A stretch of DNA of 64,000 nucleotides from JAJECS01 sp965198185 (GTDB lineage: Bacteria > Chloroflexota > UBA11872): NCBI GenBank assembly GCA_965198185.1, contig CBDAOU010000001.1, positions 1,111,211 to 1,175,210 of the forward strand, in the 5' to 3' direction. Every line of letters starts with the position of its first letter. Position 1 is the stretch's first letter. The position numbers were made by a program, and so were the translations under genes. Below the pieces are notes generated by a model. The model saw nothing but the letters and a program-made list of their open reading frames with translations, searched no databases and was not told the DNA's origin. Of this stretch, positions 19,165 to 27,916 are shown in pieces.

Positions 19165-19208
19165 GTGCCTAGCCGGGCTTATCTGGCAAGCCTTGTGGCT
19201 GCCCGCTA
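18090..19208 (-). mobile_element. degraded IS630-family element
   Basis: The element carries a broken IS630 transposase gene on the minus strand and begins beside a TA dinucleotide at 18090-18091, the usual IS630 target. I cannot find the matching terminal inverted repeat on the right side, so the right boundary is approximate. A 14-bp direct repeat GTGGCTGCCCGCTA lies at both edges (18078-18091 and 19195-19208); it is part of the CCCCTAC palindrome family, so the element sits within or between two such palindromes. Confidence 0.65.
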
Positions 19209-19240
19209 CAAGCAGCCCAAACGCACCTTGGACGAGAAAC

Positions 19241-20299
19241 CTAGGCCAGCGGCAGGTAGATGCGCTCGCCGTGGCGGGCGGAATGCGTGAGCGCCTCCAG
19301 GAACTCCATGTAGTGCTCGCCGCGGGTGAAGTCGGGGGCCAGGCCGGTGTCGCCGCCTTGGCGAACGGCGCGAATGAAGTCCGCCTCCACCTGCCAGCCG
19401 CCGCGCTCGTGCTCGGGGATCGGCACGTCGCGCAGCTCGGTGTCGTCAAGCGCGGCGTGGCGGATCTGGTCGGCGCCGAAGTCATAGGTGAGCGTGCCGG
19501 CGTCGCCAAAGACCCACAGCTCGCTGGTGGGGCCGAGATGCGCCGCGCCGGACCACTGGTAGACAAAGTCGGCGCCAGAGGCGAGTTGGCCTATGACACT
19601 GACGGAATCGGGAATCTGCACATCCACAAGTTCGCCGGTGGCCGGATCGCGCCGCTGGTGCGTGTAGAGGTCGGTGCGGGCCTGCAGCTCGACCGCGCGG
19701 CCGACCCAGCGGTGCATGACCTCGGCGTAGATGCCCACCGAGAGCACGTTGTTCCCGCTTTGCTCGATGTCCTGGCGCCAGTGAAGCTCGGGCTCGCCGG
19801 TTGTCAGGCTCGCGGCGAGCATGCTGAGCCGCACCTGCTGGACGGCGCCGACGACACGCTCCTGGCGCAGCAGGCGCCGCATCGTGACCTCGCCGGCAAT
19901 GCCGAACGGCGGAGGGCAGATCGCCGCGACAAGCTCGGGGTGCCGGTCGGCGGCGGCGACCATCGCCCGCGCCTCGGCCAGGTTGCGGGCCATGCGCGCC
20001 TGGCAAAACACATGCTTGCCGGCCTCGAGCGCCGCGATGGAGATGCGCGCGTGCATATACGGCGTGGTGCCGATCCAAACGACATCGACCTGCGGGTCGT
20101 CAACGACGTCGCGCCAGTTGTCGCACACGCGCGGGATGCCGAATTCCGCCGCGAAAGCCTCCGCCGATTCGCGGCGCCGGTTGCAGACGGAGACGACTTC
20201 AACACCTGGAATCGCCCGCAACCCCGGCATGTGCCGTTGGCGCACGATCCCGCCGGCGCCCACGATTCCAATTCGCACTACGTCTGAGGGCATTGTCAT
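19241..20299 (-). CDS. Gfo/Idh/MocA-family oxidoreductase
   Basis: NAD(P)-dependent oxidoreductase of the sugar/inositol dehydrogenase family, 352 residues. The N-terminal Rossmann loop reads IGIVGAGGIVRQRHMPG, followed by DVVWIGTTPYMHARI and the AGKHVFCQARMA segment that replaces the usual EKP motif (the catalytic-lysine region reads CQARMARNLAEA). The C-terminal alpha/beta domain is complete. The substitution of Lys-Pro by Ala-Arg suggests altered chemistry or a non-redox role. The ATG pair at 20299/20293 is preferred to a far upstream start. It is divergent from the MFS gene with about 145 bp between. Confidence 0.82.
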   Translation of the reverse strand: MTMPSDVVRIGIVGAGGIVRQRHMPGLRAIPGVEVVSVCNRRRESAEAFAAEFGIPRVCDNWRDVVDDPQVDVVWIGTTPYMHARISIAALEAGKHVFCQARMARNLAEARAMVAAADRHPELVAAICPPPFGIAGEVTMRRLLRQERVVGAVQQVRLSMLAASLTTGEPELHWRQDIEQSGNNVLSVGIYAEVMHRWVGRAVELQARTDLYTHQRRDPATGELVDVQIPDSVSVIGQLASGADFVYQWSGAAHLGPTSELWVFGDAGTLTYDFGADQIRHAALDDTELRDVPIPEHERGGWQVEADFIRAVRQGGDTGLAPDFTRGEHYMEFLEALTHSARHGERIYLPLA

Positions 20300-20443
20300 C
20301 CCGCCATCGCCATGATTGACGCGGGCGCATGATGCCACGCCGTCACCCGACGCCGGCTTCAGCGGAGTATCGTGAGGGCCAAGGGATCGCGCCACGCAAC
20401 ATCAGACCGCTCACGGGGCCGCAGAGATCATGAGGTTCCCGCG

Positions 20444-21817
20444 ATGACCCGCGAAAACGCCGCCGGCGACCCGCCCGTCGTGCGGACCGGGGCGGCGCTG
20501 CCGCGCCTGTGGCGGGCGACCCGCGAGCGCATGCTGCCCTCGTTCGCGCACCCAAACTTCGCCCGGCTCTGGCGCGCTAACGCGGGCGCGATGACGGCTC
20601 ACTTCGTGCAGTTCCTGGCGCAAGGGTGGCTGGTCGTGGAGCTGACGAACTCACCCTTCACGCTGGGCCTGCTGTCCTTCTTCATGTCGTTGCCCATGCT
20701 GGTGCTGTCGCCGGTGGGCGGGCTGCTGGCCGACCGCCTGAGCCGACCGCGGCTGCTCATGTTTGCCCAGAGCGTGAACGGCCTGACGGCCTTGACCATC
20801 GGGATCCTGGTGGCCACCGGGGCGATTGCGGTGTGGCATCTGGCCATCAGCGCCACGGTGACCGGCGCTATGTTCGCCCTCAGCGTGCCGGCCCGCTACG
20901 CGCTGATCGCAGAGTCGGTTCCGCGCGCGCTGGTGCGCAATGCCGTGGCCTTGAACGCGACGACGATGAACTTGGCCCGCGTGATCGGCCCCGCGCTGGC
21001 CGGCCTCATCGTCGGCGCGGCCGGCATCGCGGCGGCCTATTTCACCATGGTCGGCGGCTACGTCTGGAGCATCCTCAACGTGCGGCGCATCGACGCCGAC
21101 GAGCACCGGCCGCGAGCCCAGGGATCGCCGGTGGCGATCCTGCGCGCCGGATTTGTCTACGTCCTGAGTCACGGACCCATACGCTCGCTGATGGTGCTCA
21201 CCCTGGCCCCCGCGCTGTTCAGCTACCCGCTCACCATGCTGCTGCCGGCCTTTGTGAAGCAGGATCTGCAGGCCGGCGTGCAAGACCTGGGCCTGGTGAC
21301 CAGCGCGCTGGGTGCGGGCGCGGTGCTCGGCGCACTCGCCCTGGTCGCGGCGCCGGAAGTCCGCCGTCCCGGTCGGATGGCGATTGCCGCCATCGTGATC
21401 AACGGCGCGTTGTACGTGGTTTTGTCGTTCACGCGGTTCCTTCCAAGCGTGGCGCTGGTCCTGGCGTGCGTCGGCATGTTTCAGGGGATTCACATGGCGC
21501 TGAGCCAGACGATCGTGCAGCTGCTGGTGCCGGCGCACATGCGCGGGCGCGTGATGGCGGTCTGGATGATCAACTGGGGCCTGATGCCGCTTGGGCTGCT
21601 GCCGCTGTCGGCGACCGCCGAACACCTGGGGACGCCCGTGGCCATGACGATCGGCGGCACCCTCAGCTTGTGCGTGGGGGTGTTCGTCGCAGTCTGGGGT
21701 CGCCAACTGTGGGCGCTTACCGCAGCCGGCATGAACGCCTCCTACGAGCAGCCCGACGCCAGCCCCGACGAATCATCGCCCACCTCGTCCCCGGTCGAGG
21801 TCGCCGCGCGCGACTGA
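20444..21817 (+). CDS. MFS transporter, EntS/DUF894-like
   Basis: 457-residue major facilitator superfamily permease with about 11-12 hydrophobic segments between residues 45 and 430. The opening MFS pattern is NFARLWRANAGAMTAHFVQFLAQGWL split by a loop, followed by GLLADRLSRPRLL, the conserved cytoplasmic loop 2-3 motif of the superfamily (GxLaDrxxrkxxL). This arrangement is typical of the EntS-like exporter branch. The substrate is unknown. The ATG at 20444 follows GGTTCCCGCG without a strong Shine-Dalgarno. The C-terminal 30 residues are hydrophilic and Ser/Pro-rich. It is divergent from the oxidoreductase, so joint regulation is possible. Confidence 0.82.
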   Translation: MTRENAAGDPPVVRTGAALPRLWRATRERMLPSFAHPNFARLWRANAGAMTAHFVQFLAQGWLVVELTNSPFTLGLLSFFMSLPMLVLSPVGGLLADRLSRPRLLMFAQSVNGLTALTIGILVATGAIAVWHLAISATVTGAMFALSVPARYALIAESVPRALVRNAVALNATTMNLARVIGPALAGLIVGAAGIAAAYFTMVGGYVWSILNVRRIDADEHRPRAQGSPVAILRAGFVYVLSHGPIRSLMVLTLAPALFSYPLTMLLPAFVKQDLQAGVQDLGLVTSALGAGAVLGALALVAAPEVRRPGRMAIAAIVINGALYVVLSFTRFLPSVALVLACVGMFQGIHMALSQTIVQLLVPAHMRGRVMAVWMINWGLMPLGLLPLSATAEHLGTPVAMTIGGTLSLCVGVFVAVWGRQLWALTAAGMNASYEQPDASPDESSPTSSPVEVAARD

Positions 21818-22004
21818 GGGTCTCTTCGGGACACGCGAGCGCCTGCCAAAGCCGTTGCCGATCGGCGCCCGTCACGGTGAGGCCTCACACACGGCTCGGA
21901 AAACTGCACACGCTCTGCATCGCGCCTGCGGGTTGGGTTGACAGGCCGCCTCTACCTTCGATGTCGTGAGCAAATGCCCTGGCCTCACGGCAAGGAGGAT
22001 TGAG

Positions 22005-22814
22005 ATGGGTCGGTGGAGGAAACTGGCGCTCGCCGCAGCAGGCGCCGCCATCGTGTCGTTGGTGGCCGCGGGCCTCGCGCTGGCCCACGGCGGCGGTGGC
22101 TTTGGCGGCACGCGGATCTCGCCTGTAGAGATCCTCAGCGACTTGACGGGCGTCTCGGTCGAGGACATCACCACCGCTCGGCAGAGCGGCGACTCGCTGG
22201 CCGCCATTGCCGAGGCCAACGACGTCACGACGGACGACTACGTGGCGGCGGTGGTGGAAGCGGCTACGACGGCGATCGATGACGCGGTCGCCGACGGCAA
22301 GCTCTCCGAAGATCGCGCCGCCACGATCAAGGAAGGATTGACCGACAAGGTGACGGCCATGGTCACCAGCGAGGCCGGCTGGCACGGTCGGAGCCGCGGC
22401 TGGGCCGTCAAGCTCGACAGCAAGCCCTCGCCGGTCGTCGTGCTCAGCGAGCTGTCCGGCCTGTCGGTCGAAGAGATCCGCGAGCAACGCGTCGAGGGCA
22501 CGTCGCTCGCCGACATCGGCGAGGCCAACGACGTGAGCAAGGACGACTACGTCGACGAGCTCGTGGACCGGGCGACGGCGGCCATCGACGCGATGGTCGA
22601 GGCGGGACGCCTGAGCGAGGACCGCGCCCAGACGATCAAGGACGGGTTGGCGGATCGCGTGGAGTCCCTGGTGACCGACACCGACGAGCCGGGGCGCGGT
22701 CACGGCTGGGGCCGCGGTGGCTTCGGCCACGGCAGATCGGGTGGCAAGCATGGCGGCTGCAACTCCTCCAAATCAGCATCGGCGGAAACCACTGCACAGC
22801 CAGTGGCTCTGTAG
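22005..22814 (+). CDS. secreted protein with two internal repeats and His/Gly-rich tail
   Basis: I do not recognise a named family. The 269-residue protein has a signal peptide (residues 1-27, LALAAAGAAIVSLVAAGLAL) and two homologous repeats of about 75 residues. The first is SPVEILSDLTGVSVEDI..AEANDVTTDDY..KLSEDRAATIKEGL; the second is SPVVVLSELSGLSVEEI..GEANDVSKDDY..RLSEDRAQTIKDGL. A His/Gly-rich tail with one Cys (GHGWGRGGFGHGRSGGKHGG) follows and could bind metal. A perfect AAGGAGGA Shine-Dalgarno lies at 21992-21999, 5 bases before the ATG, so expression may be high. The adjacent two-component system suggests it is a sensed or controlled envelope protein. Confidence 0.75.
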   Translation: MGRWRKLALAAAGAAIVSLVAAGLALAHGGGGFGGTRISPVEILSDLTGVSVEDITTARQSGDSLAAIAEANDVTTDDYVAAVVEAATTAIDDAVADGKLSEDRAATIKEGLTDKVTAMVTSEAGWHGRSRGWAVKLDSKPSPVVVLSELSGLSVEEIREQRVEGTSLADIGEANDVSKDDYVDELVDRATAAIDAMVEAGRLSEDRAQTIKDGLADRVESLVTDTDEPGRGHGWGRGGFGHGRSGGKHGGCNSSKSASAETTAQPVAL

Positions 22815-22891
22815 CCTCCCCAAGGCGTACGGTGTGCGGGAGCCGGCCGGCGGCCGGCTCCCGCCGCCGCGATGATTCCCGGAGATTGCCC

Positions 22892-23575
22892 GTGAAGCAC
22901 CAGCGCGTCCTCGTCGTGGACGACGACCCCGACATCCGCCGCTTGGTGAGCGCTTACCTCCGCCGCGAGGGAATGGATGTCATCACCGCCGAGGACGGCG
23001 AGACCGCCCTGATGCACGAGGCCACGCAGCAGCCCGATATCGTGGTGCTGGACCTGATGCTGCCTGGCATCGGCGGTCTCGACGTGCTGCGCACCATCAG
23101 GGAGCGGGGTCCCAGGCCCGTCGTGCTGTTGACGGCGCGGGACGAGGTCACGGACCGGGTCCTGGGCCTGGAGTTGGGCGCCGACGACTACGTGACCAAG
23201 CCGTTTCACCCGCGCGAGCTGGTGGCCCGCGTCCACACGATCTTGCGGCGGGCGCGGGCCGAGCCGGCAGCCACGACCACGCGCGTCGGCTCACTCGAAA
23301 TCGACAGCAACCGCCGCCAGGTTCGGCGCGACGGGGAGCTGCTTCCCCTCACGCGCACGGAATTCGACCTGCTGGCGACCCTGGCGCAAGCCGACGGACG
23401 GGTGCTGTCGCGCGCGGAATTGCTGGACGCCGTGGCCGGCCCGGACAGCATCACGCTGCAGCGCTCGATCGATAGCCATATCCGAAACCTGCGACGCAAG
23501 GTTGAGACGAACCCCGGCGAGCCGCGCTACGTCGTGACCGTCACCGGGGTCGGATACCGACTGGGCGACGGGTAG
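22892..23575 (+). CDS. OmpR/PhoB-family response regulator
   Basis: 227-residue response regulator with an N-terminal receiver domain (acidic pair VDDDPD near residue 10, phospho-acceptor Asp in VVLDLMLPG near 52, Thr in LLTARDE, Lys in VTKPFHPREL) and a C-terminal winged-helix DNA-binding domain (LPLTRTEFDLL, SIDSHIRNLRRKV, VVTVTGVGYRLG). The GTG at 22892 has a GGAG box 8 bases upstream and gives the standard N-terminus. It is followed two bases later by its histidine kinase. The 77-bp gap to the secreted repeat protein allows either co-transcription or a separate promoter. Confidence 0.93.
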   Translation: MKHQRVLVVDDDPDIRRLVSAYLRREGMDVITAEDGETALMHEATQQPDIVVLDLMLPGIGGLDVLRTIRERGPRPVVLLTARDEVTDRVLGLELGADDYVTKPFHPRELVARVHTILRRARAEPAATTTRVGSLEIDSNRRQVRRDGELLPLTRTEFDLLATLAQADGRVLSRAELLDAVAGPDSITLQRSIDSHIRNLRRKVETNPGEPRYVVTVTGVGYRLGDG

Positions 23576-23577
23576 GC

Positions 23578-24936
23578 ATGCGGCTCTCGCTGCGGCTGGT
23601 GCTGGCCTTCGTCACCGTGGCCACGGTGGCCGTGGGCACGGCCGCCCTGGTGGTGGGCCTGACGACGACCAGCCGGTTCGAGCGGTTCGCGACGGATGTC
23701 CGCCACGACGAAGCCGCGCACACGGCGGAACGGCTCGTGGCGGCCTATGAGCGCACGGGCGACCTCCGACAGGCGACTCGCGAGGTCTTCCCACGCGGCT
23801 CGTCGCGCGGGCTGCCGCTGGCCGTGGTGGACGCCGACGGCAACCTGGTGTGGGGGACGGGCGGCATACGGTCCCGCCTAGCCATCGCCGCCTGGCCCGC
23901 CACGCCGCTTGAAGCGGCGGGTGAGCAGATCGGCCAGCTGCATATGCCGCGAGCGCTTGCGCCAGGAGGCATACCGCCCGACGGGCCCGATGCCCGCGGC
24001 GACCTGGAACGAACCTTTGTTCGTGAGACGGTTCGCTCGCTCCTCATCGGCTTGGCCATTGCGCTGGGCGTGGCGCTGCTGGTCGGGGTTGCGATGGCCG
24101 CAGGCATCACCCGGCCGCTGCGGCGACTGACCGCGGCGGCGCGCGACGTGGCGGCGGGCGATTTGCGCGCGCGCAGCGGGCTCGCGGGCCGCGACGAGCT
24201 GGCCACGGTCGGCGCGGCCTTTGACGACATGGCGGCGGGATTGCAGGCGCAGGAGGCCGCCCGCCGCAACCTGTTCGCCGATATCGCCCACGAGCTGCGC
24301 ACGCCCGTGACGGTGATCGAGGGCAATCTCCAAGCCATGCTCGACGGCGTCTACGACCGCTCCGATGAGACGCTGCGGTCGACCCTGGACCGCGCCGAGG
24401 GCCTGCACCGGTTGGTGGAGGACATCCGCGATCTCTCCCTGGCCGACGTGGGGAAGCTGGACCTGTCCGTCGAGCGAGTAGCTCTCGGTCGCGTGCTCGA
24501 AGACGCAGCCTCGGGAATGCAAAGCCAGGCGCAGGCCAAGGGCCTGTCGCTTGAGTCGACCGCTTCGCCGGCGGAGGCGTTGGCCGACGAGGCGCGGCTG
24601 CGGCAGGTCCTGGCCAATCTGCTGGACAACGCGGTGCGCCACACGCCGTCGGGCGGCTCGATCGCCATCGGCTCGGGCACGCAGGACGACGGGTCAGGCT
24701 GGATCGAGGTGAGGGACACGGGCGAGGGCATCCCCGCCGAGGACCTGCCGCATATCTTCGACCGCTTCTACCGCGGCACCGACGCCTCGGGCCGCAAGAC
24801 CCGGGGCAGCGGCCTGGGGCTGGCGATCGCGCGGGCGCTGATCGAAGCCATGAATGGGAGCCTTCACGCCACCAGCACGCCGGGCGAGGGATCCACGTTT
24901 CGGATCGAGTTGCCGGCGGCGAGTGAGGGTCCTTGA
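23578..24936 (+). CDS. sensor histidine kinase
   Basis: Membrane histidine kinase of 452 residues. Transmembrane segments near residues 7-30 and 160-180 frame an extracytoplasmic sensor of about 125 residues. A HAMP domain (TRPLRRLTAAARDVAAGDL) follows, then the dimerisation H-box DIAHELRTPVTVIEGN near 240, and the ATPase with N-box LANLLDNAVRHTPSG, G1 box VRDTGEGIP, F-box IFDRFYRG and G2 box GSGLGLAIARALI. The ATG lies two bases after the response-regulator stop, so the pair forms one transcription unit. The stimulus is unknown; the neighbouring secreted His-rich protein makes envelope or metal sensing plausible. Confidence 0.93.
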   Translation: MRLSLRLVLAFVTVATVAVGTAALVVGLTTTSRFERFATDVRHDEAAHTAERLVAAYERTGDLRQATREVFPRGSSRGLPLAVVDADGNLVWGTGGIRSRLAIAAWPATPLEAAGEQIGQLHMPRALAPGGIPPDGPDARGDLERTFVRETVRSLLIGLAIALGVALLVGVAMAAGITRPLRRLTAAARDVAAGDLRARSGLAGRDELATVGAAFDDMAAGLQAQEAARRNLFADIAHELRTPVTVIEGNLQAMLDGVYDRSDETLRSTLDRAEGLHRLVEDIRDLSLADVGKLDLSVERVALGRVLEDAASGMQSQAQAKGLSLESTASPAEALADEARLRQVLANLLDNAVRHTPSGGSIAIGSGTQDDGSGWIEVRDTGEGIPAEDLPHIFDRFYRGTDASGRKTRGSGLGLAIARALIEAMNGSLHATSTPGEGSTFRIELPAASEGP

Positions 24937-24943
24937 CCGGGCC

Positions 24944-25175
24944 CCTCAGCCCAACCCGCTCCCAACAGGGAGAGGGGGCCGGAGTGGCGGTCGATAGGCG
25001 GGGCAGCCCGGTGGCCCAGGCTGCGTGCAGCCTGGGCGGTGCGCCGGCGGTTGCACGCTGCGGGGAGAGGCAGGACCTTAGCGCGCGATGAGCCTGTCGA
25101 ACCACGGCGATGGAGCGGGCATAGCCCGCCGGCCACCCCACATCCCGTAGGGGCAGGTTTCAAACCTGCCCCTAC
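24944..25175 (+). repeat. cluster of four different dispersed repeats
   Basis: The roughly 300-bp gap before leuS holds one member of each of four repeat families: a CTCCCAACAGGGAG type (24944-24983), a CAGGCTGCGTGCAGCCTG palindrome (25011-25036), a GAGCCTGTCGAACCACG unit (25086-25109), and a perfect palindrome GTAGGGGCAGG/CCTGCCCCTAC with loop TTTCAAA (25147-25175). The last is nearly identical to the palindromes next to both IS110 copies but has no element beside it, so it looks like an unoccupied site. Confidence 0.8.
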
Positions 25176-25235
25176 CCAACCATCAACCTCCCGCTACTCT
25201 AGAATGAACTCGCTGTCGATCCGCCGCAGGCGACC

Positions 25236-27887
25236 GTGACCGTCGAGTTTTCTCCCGCCGAAATCGATTCCAAGTGGCGTGCGCGCTGGGCCGAGCAGGA
25301 CCTGTATCGCACGCCCGAACCCTCGGACCGCCCCACGTTCTACTGCCTCGATTTCTTCCCCTATCCCTCGGGCGACGGCATTAGCGTGGGGCACCTGCGC
25401 AACTACGTGCCCACGGACGTGCTCTCACGGGTCATGCGCATGCGCGGCTACGACGTGCTGCACCCCATGGGCTGGGACGCCTTCGGGCTGCCCACCGAGA
25501 ACGCGGCCATCGAGACCGGTCGCCACCCGGCCGACCTCACCCGCGAGTGGAGCGCCAACTACAAGCGGCAGCTCGATCTGGCCGGCGGTTCCTACGACTG
25601 GGCGCGGGAGATCAACTCCAGCCATCCCGACTACTACCGCTGGACCCAGTGGATGTTCCTCAAGCTCTACGAGCGCGGGCTGGCCTACCGCGCCACCGGC
25701 GTGCAGTGGTGGTGCCCAATCTGCGGCGCACTGGCCAACGAAGAGGTCAACGCCGACGGCACCGACTGGCGCGACCACGCCGACATCACGCAGCGCGAGC
25801 TGACGCAGTGGTTCTTCAAGATCACCGACTACGCCGACCAGCTGATCGAGGACCTGGAGGGCCTGGACTGGCCGGACGCGACCCGGGCGGCCCAGGTGAA
25901 TTGGATCGGCCGCAGCGAGGGCGCCGACGTGGTCTTCACCACCGAGGCCGGCGACGAGATGCCGGTCTTCACCACGCGGCCGGACACGCTGTTCGGGGCC
26001 ACCTTCATGGTGCTGGCGCCGGAGCACCCGCTGGTCGCCCGCGTCACCACGCCGGAACACGCCGATGAGGTGAACGCCTACGTGGCCGCCGCCGCGCGCA
26101 AGGCCGAGCTGGAGCGCGTGGCGCTGGACGACGACAAGACCGGCGTCTTCACCGGCGGCTACACCGTCAACCCGGTCAACGGCGAGCGCGTACCCATCTG
26201 GATCGCCGACTACGTGCTGATGTCCTACGGCTCGGGCGCCATCATGGCGGTGCCGGCCCACGACCAGCGCGACTTCGACTTCGCCACCAAGTACGGCCTC
26301 ACAATCCGCACCGTGATCGCCCCGCCCGACTGGGAAGGGGAGCCGCTCGCCGAGGCGTTTCTGGACGACGGCCCGATGGTCAACTCGGGCCAGTTCGACG
26401 GCATCCCCTCCATTCAGGGGATCCGCGCGGTTACCGAGTGGCTGCGCGACGAGGGCACGGGCGACTTTGCGATCAACTACAAGCTGCGCGACTGGCTGAT
26501 CTCGCGCCAGCGCTACTGGGGCACGCCGATCCCCATCGTGCACTGCGATGCCTGCGGCGAAGTCCCCGTGCCGGAGGACCAGCTGCCAGTGCTGCTGCCG
26601 CATCTCGACCAGATCGACCCCCAGAATCTCGGCGGGCGCTCGCCGCTGGAGGCCGCCGAGGATTGGGTCAACACCGCGTGCCCGTCATGCGGGGGCGCGG
26701 CGCGGCGCGAAACCGACACCCTGGGTGGCTTTGCCTGCTCAAGCTGGTATTTCCTGCGCTTCTGCAGCCCGGACGTGCATGACCAAGCCTTCGATCCGGA
26801 TGCGATCCGGCGCTGGATGCCGGTGGACCTCTACGTCGGCGGCGGCGAGCACCGCGTGATGCACCTGCTGTACGCCCGCTTCTGGACCAAGGCCCTGCGC
26901 GACGCCGGGGTGCTGGACCTCACCGAGCCGTTCAAGGCCCTGCGCCACCAGGGCGTGATGCTGGCCCAGCCCGGCTGGGTGGACGAGGCGGCCCTGCGGA
27001 TCGATAGCCAGGGCGGCGCGCGCGTGGGCGCGTCCGACGGCGCCGATGCCTATGACCACCCGGACTCGGCCGCGCCATTCCGCCGCTATCCCTTGGAGGC
27101 GCGCTTCGAGCTAACCGGCCAGCGCGCGCAGCGCAACGGCGAGACGCTGGTCGAGTTCCGCGTGACCAAGATGTCCAAGTCCTGGCGCAATGTCGTGATC
27201 CCCGACGAGGTGGCCGCCGCCGCCGGCGGCGACGCGCTGCGCTGCTACATCCTCTTCATGGGGCCGTTCGACCGCACCCTGCCCTGGAGCGAGCAGGGCC
27301 GGGTCGGCGTGTCCCGCTGGCTGAGCCGCGTCTGGAACGTGGTGCTCGACCAACCCGTCGGCGACACCGAGCGCCGCCGCGCCGCCTACGCCGACGTGGG
27401 GGTCGAGCTGCGGCGGCGTCTGCACCAGACGATCCGCCGCGTGAGCAACGACGTGGACGCGCTCAAGTTCAACACCATGGTCGCGGCCCTGATGGAGTTC
27501 ACGAACTTCCTGGTCGAGGTGGGCGACGATGAGCTGCGCGCCCGCCCCATCTGGACCGAGGTGATCGAGATCTTCCTGGTCCTGTTGGCCCCCAGCGCGG
27601 TATTCATGGCCGAGGAGCTGTGGGAGCGCACCGGTCACTCGCAGAGCATCCACCTGCAACCCTGGCCCGAATGGGCCCCGGAGCTGGCGGCCGATGAGAC
27701 CTTCACCCTGGTGGTGCAGGTCAACGGCAAGGTGCGCGACCGCATCGAGGCCCCCGTCACCATCGACGAAGCCGGCGCCCGCGAGCTGGCCCTGGCCAGC
27801 GAACGCGCCCAGGCGCACCTCAACGGCCGCCAGGTGCGCAAGGTCTTCTACCGCGAGGGGCGGTTGATCAACCTTGTCGTTGGATAG
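25236..27887 (+). CDS. leuS: leucyl-tRNA synthetase
   Basis: Class Ia synthetase charging tRNA-Leu. The 883-residue protein has the HIGH-type motif in YPSGDGISVGHLRNY near residue 50, the WGWDAFGLPTENAA-like MGWDAFGLPTENAA segment near 84, a zinc-type CPICGALANEE near 160, the CP1 editing domain (VFTTRPDTLFGATF, MAVPAHDQRDFDF), CDACGEVPVPEDQLPV, and the KMSKS loop VTKMSKSWRNVV near 645, followed by anticodon-binding and C-terminal domains. Ser replaces the first His of HIGH, as in some family members. The GTG at 25236 was chosen for the canonical start of the conserved N-terminus. Confidence 0.95.
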   Translation: MTVEFSPAEIDSKWRARWAEQDLYRTPEPSDRPTFYCLDFFPYPSGDGISVGHLRNYVPTDVLSRVMRMRGYDVLHPMGWDAFGLPTENAAIETGRHPADLTREWSANYKRQLDLAGGSYDWAREINSSHPDYYRWTQWMFLKLYERGLAYRATGVQWWCPICGALANEEVNADGTDWRDHADITQRELTQWFFKITDYADQLIEDLEGLDWPDATRAAQVNWIGRSEGADVVFTTEAGDEMPVFTTRPDTLFGATFMVLAPEHPLVARVTTPEHADEVNAYVAAAARKAELERVALDDDKTGVFTGGYTVNPVNGERVPIWIADYVLMSYGSGAIMAVPAHDQRDFDFATKYGLTIRTVIAPPDWEGEPLAEAFLDDGPMVNSGQFDGIPSIQGIRAVTEWLRDEGTGDFAINYKLRDWLISRQRYWGTPIPIVHCDACGEVPVPEDQLPVLLPHLDQIDPQNLGGRSPLEAAEDWVNTACPSCGGAARRETDTLGGFACSSWYFLRFCSPDVHDQAFDPDAIRRWMPVDLYVGGGEHRVMHLLYARFWTKALRDAGVLDLTEPFKALRHQGVMLAQPGWVDEAALRIDSQGGARVGASDGADAYDHPDSAAPFRRYPLEARFELTGQRAQRNGETLVEFRVTKMSKSWRNVVIPDEVAAAAGGDALRCYILFMGPFDRTLPWSEQGRVGVSRWLSRVWNVVLDQPVGDTERRRAAYADVGVELRRRLHQTIRRVSNDVDALKFNTMVAALMEFTNFLVEVGDDELRARPIWTEVIEIFLVLLAPSAVFMAEELWERTGHSQSIHLQPWPEWAPELAADETFTLVVQVNGKVRDRIEAPVTIDEAGARELALASERAQAHLNGRQVRKVFYREGRLINLVVG

Positions 27888-27916
27888 GCTGGGATCGGCA
27901 ACGGAGGCTGATCGAC

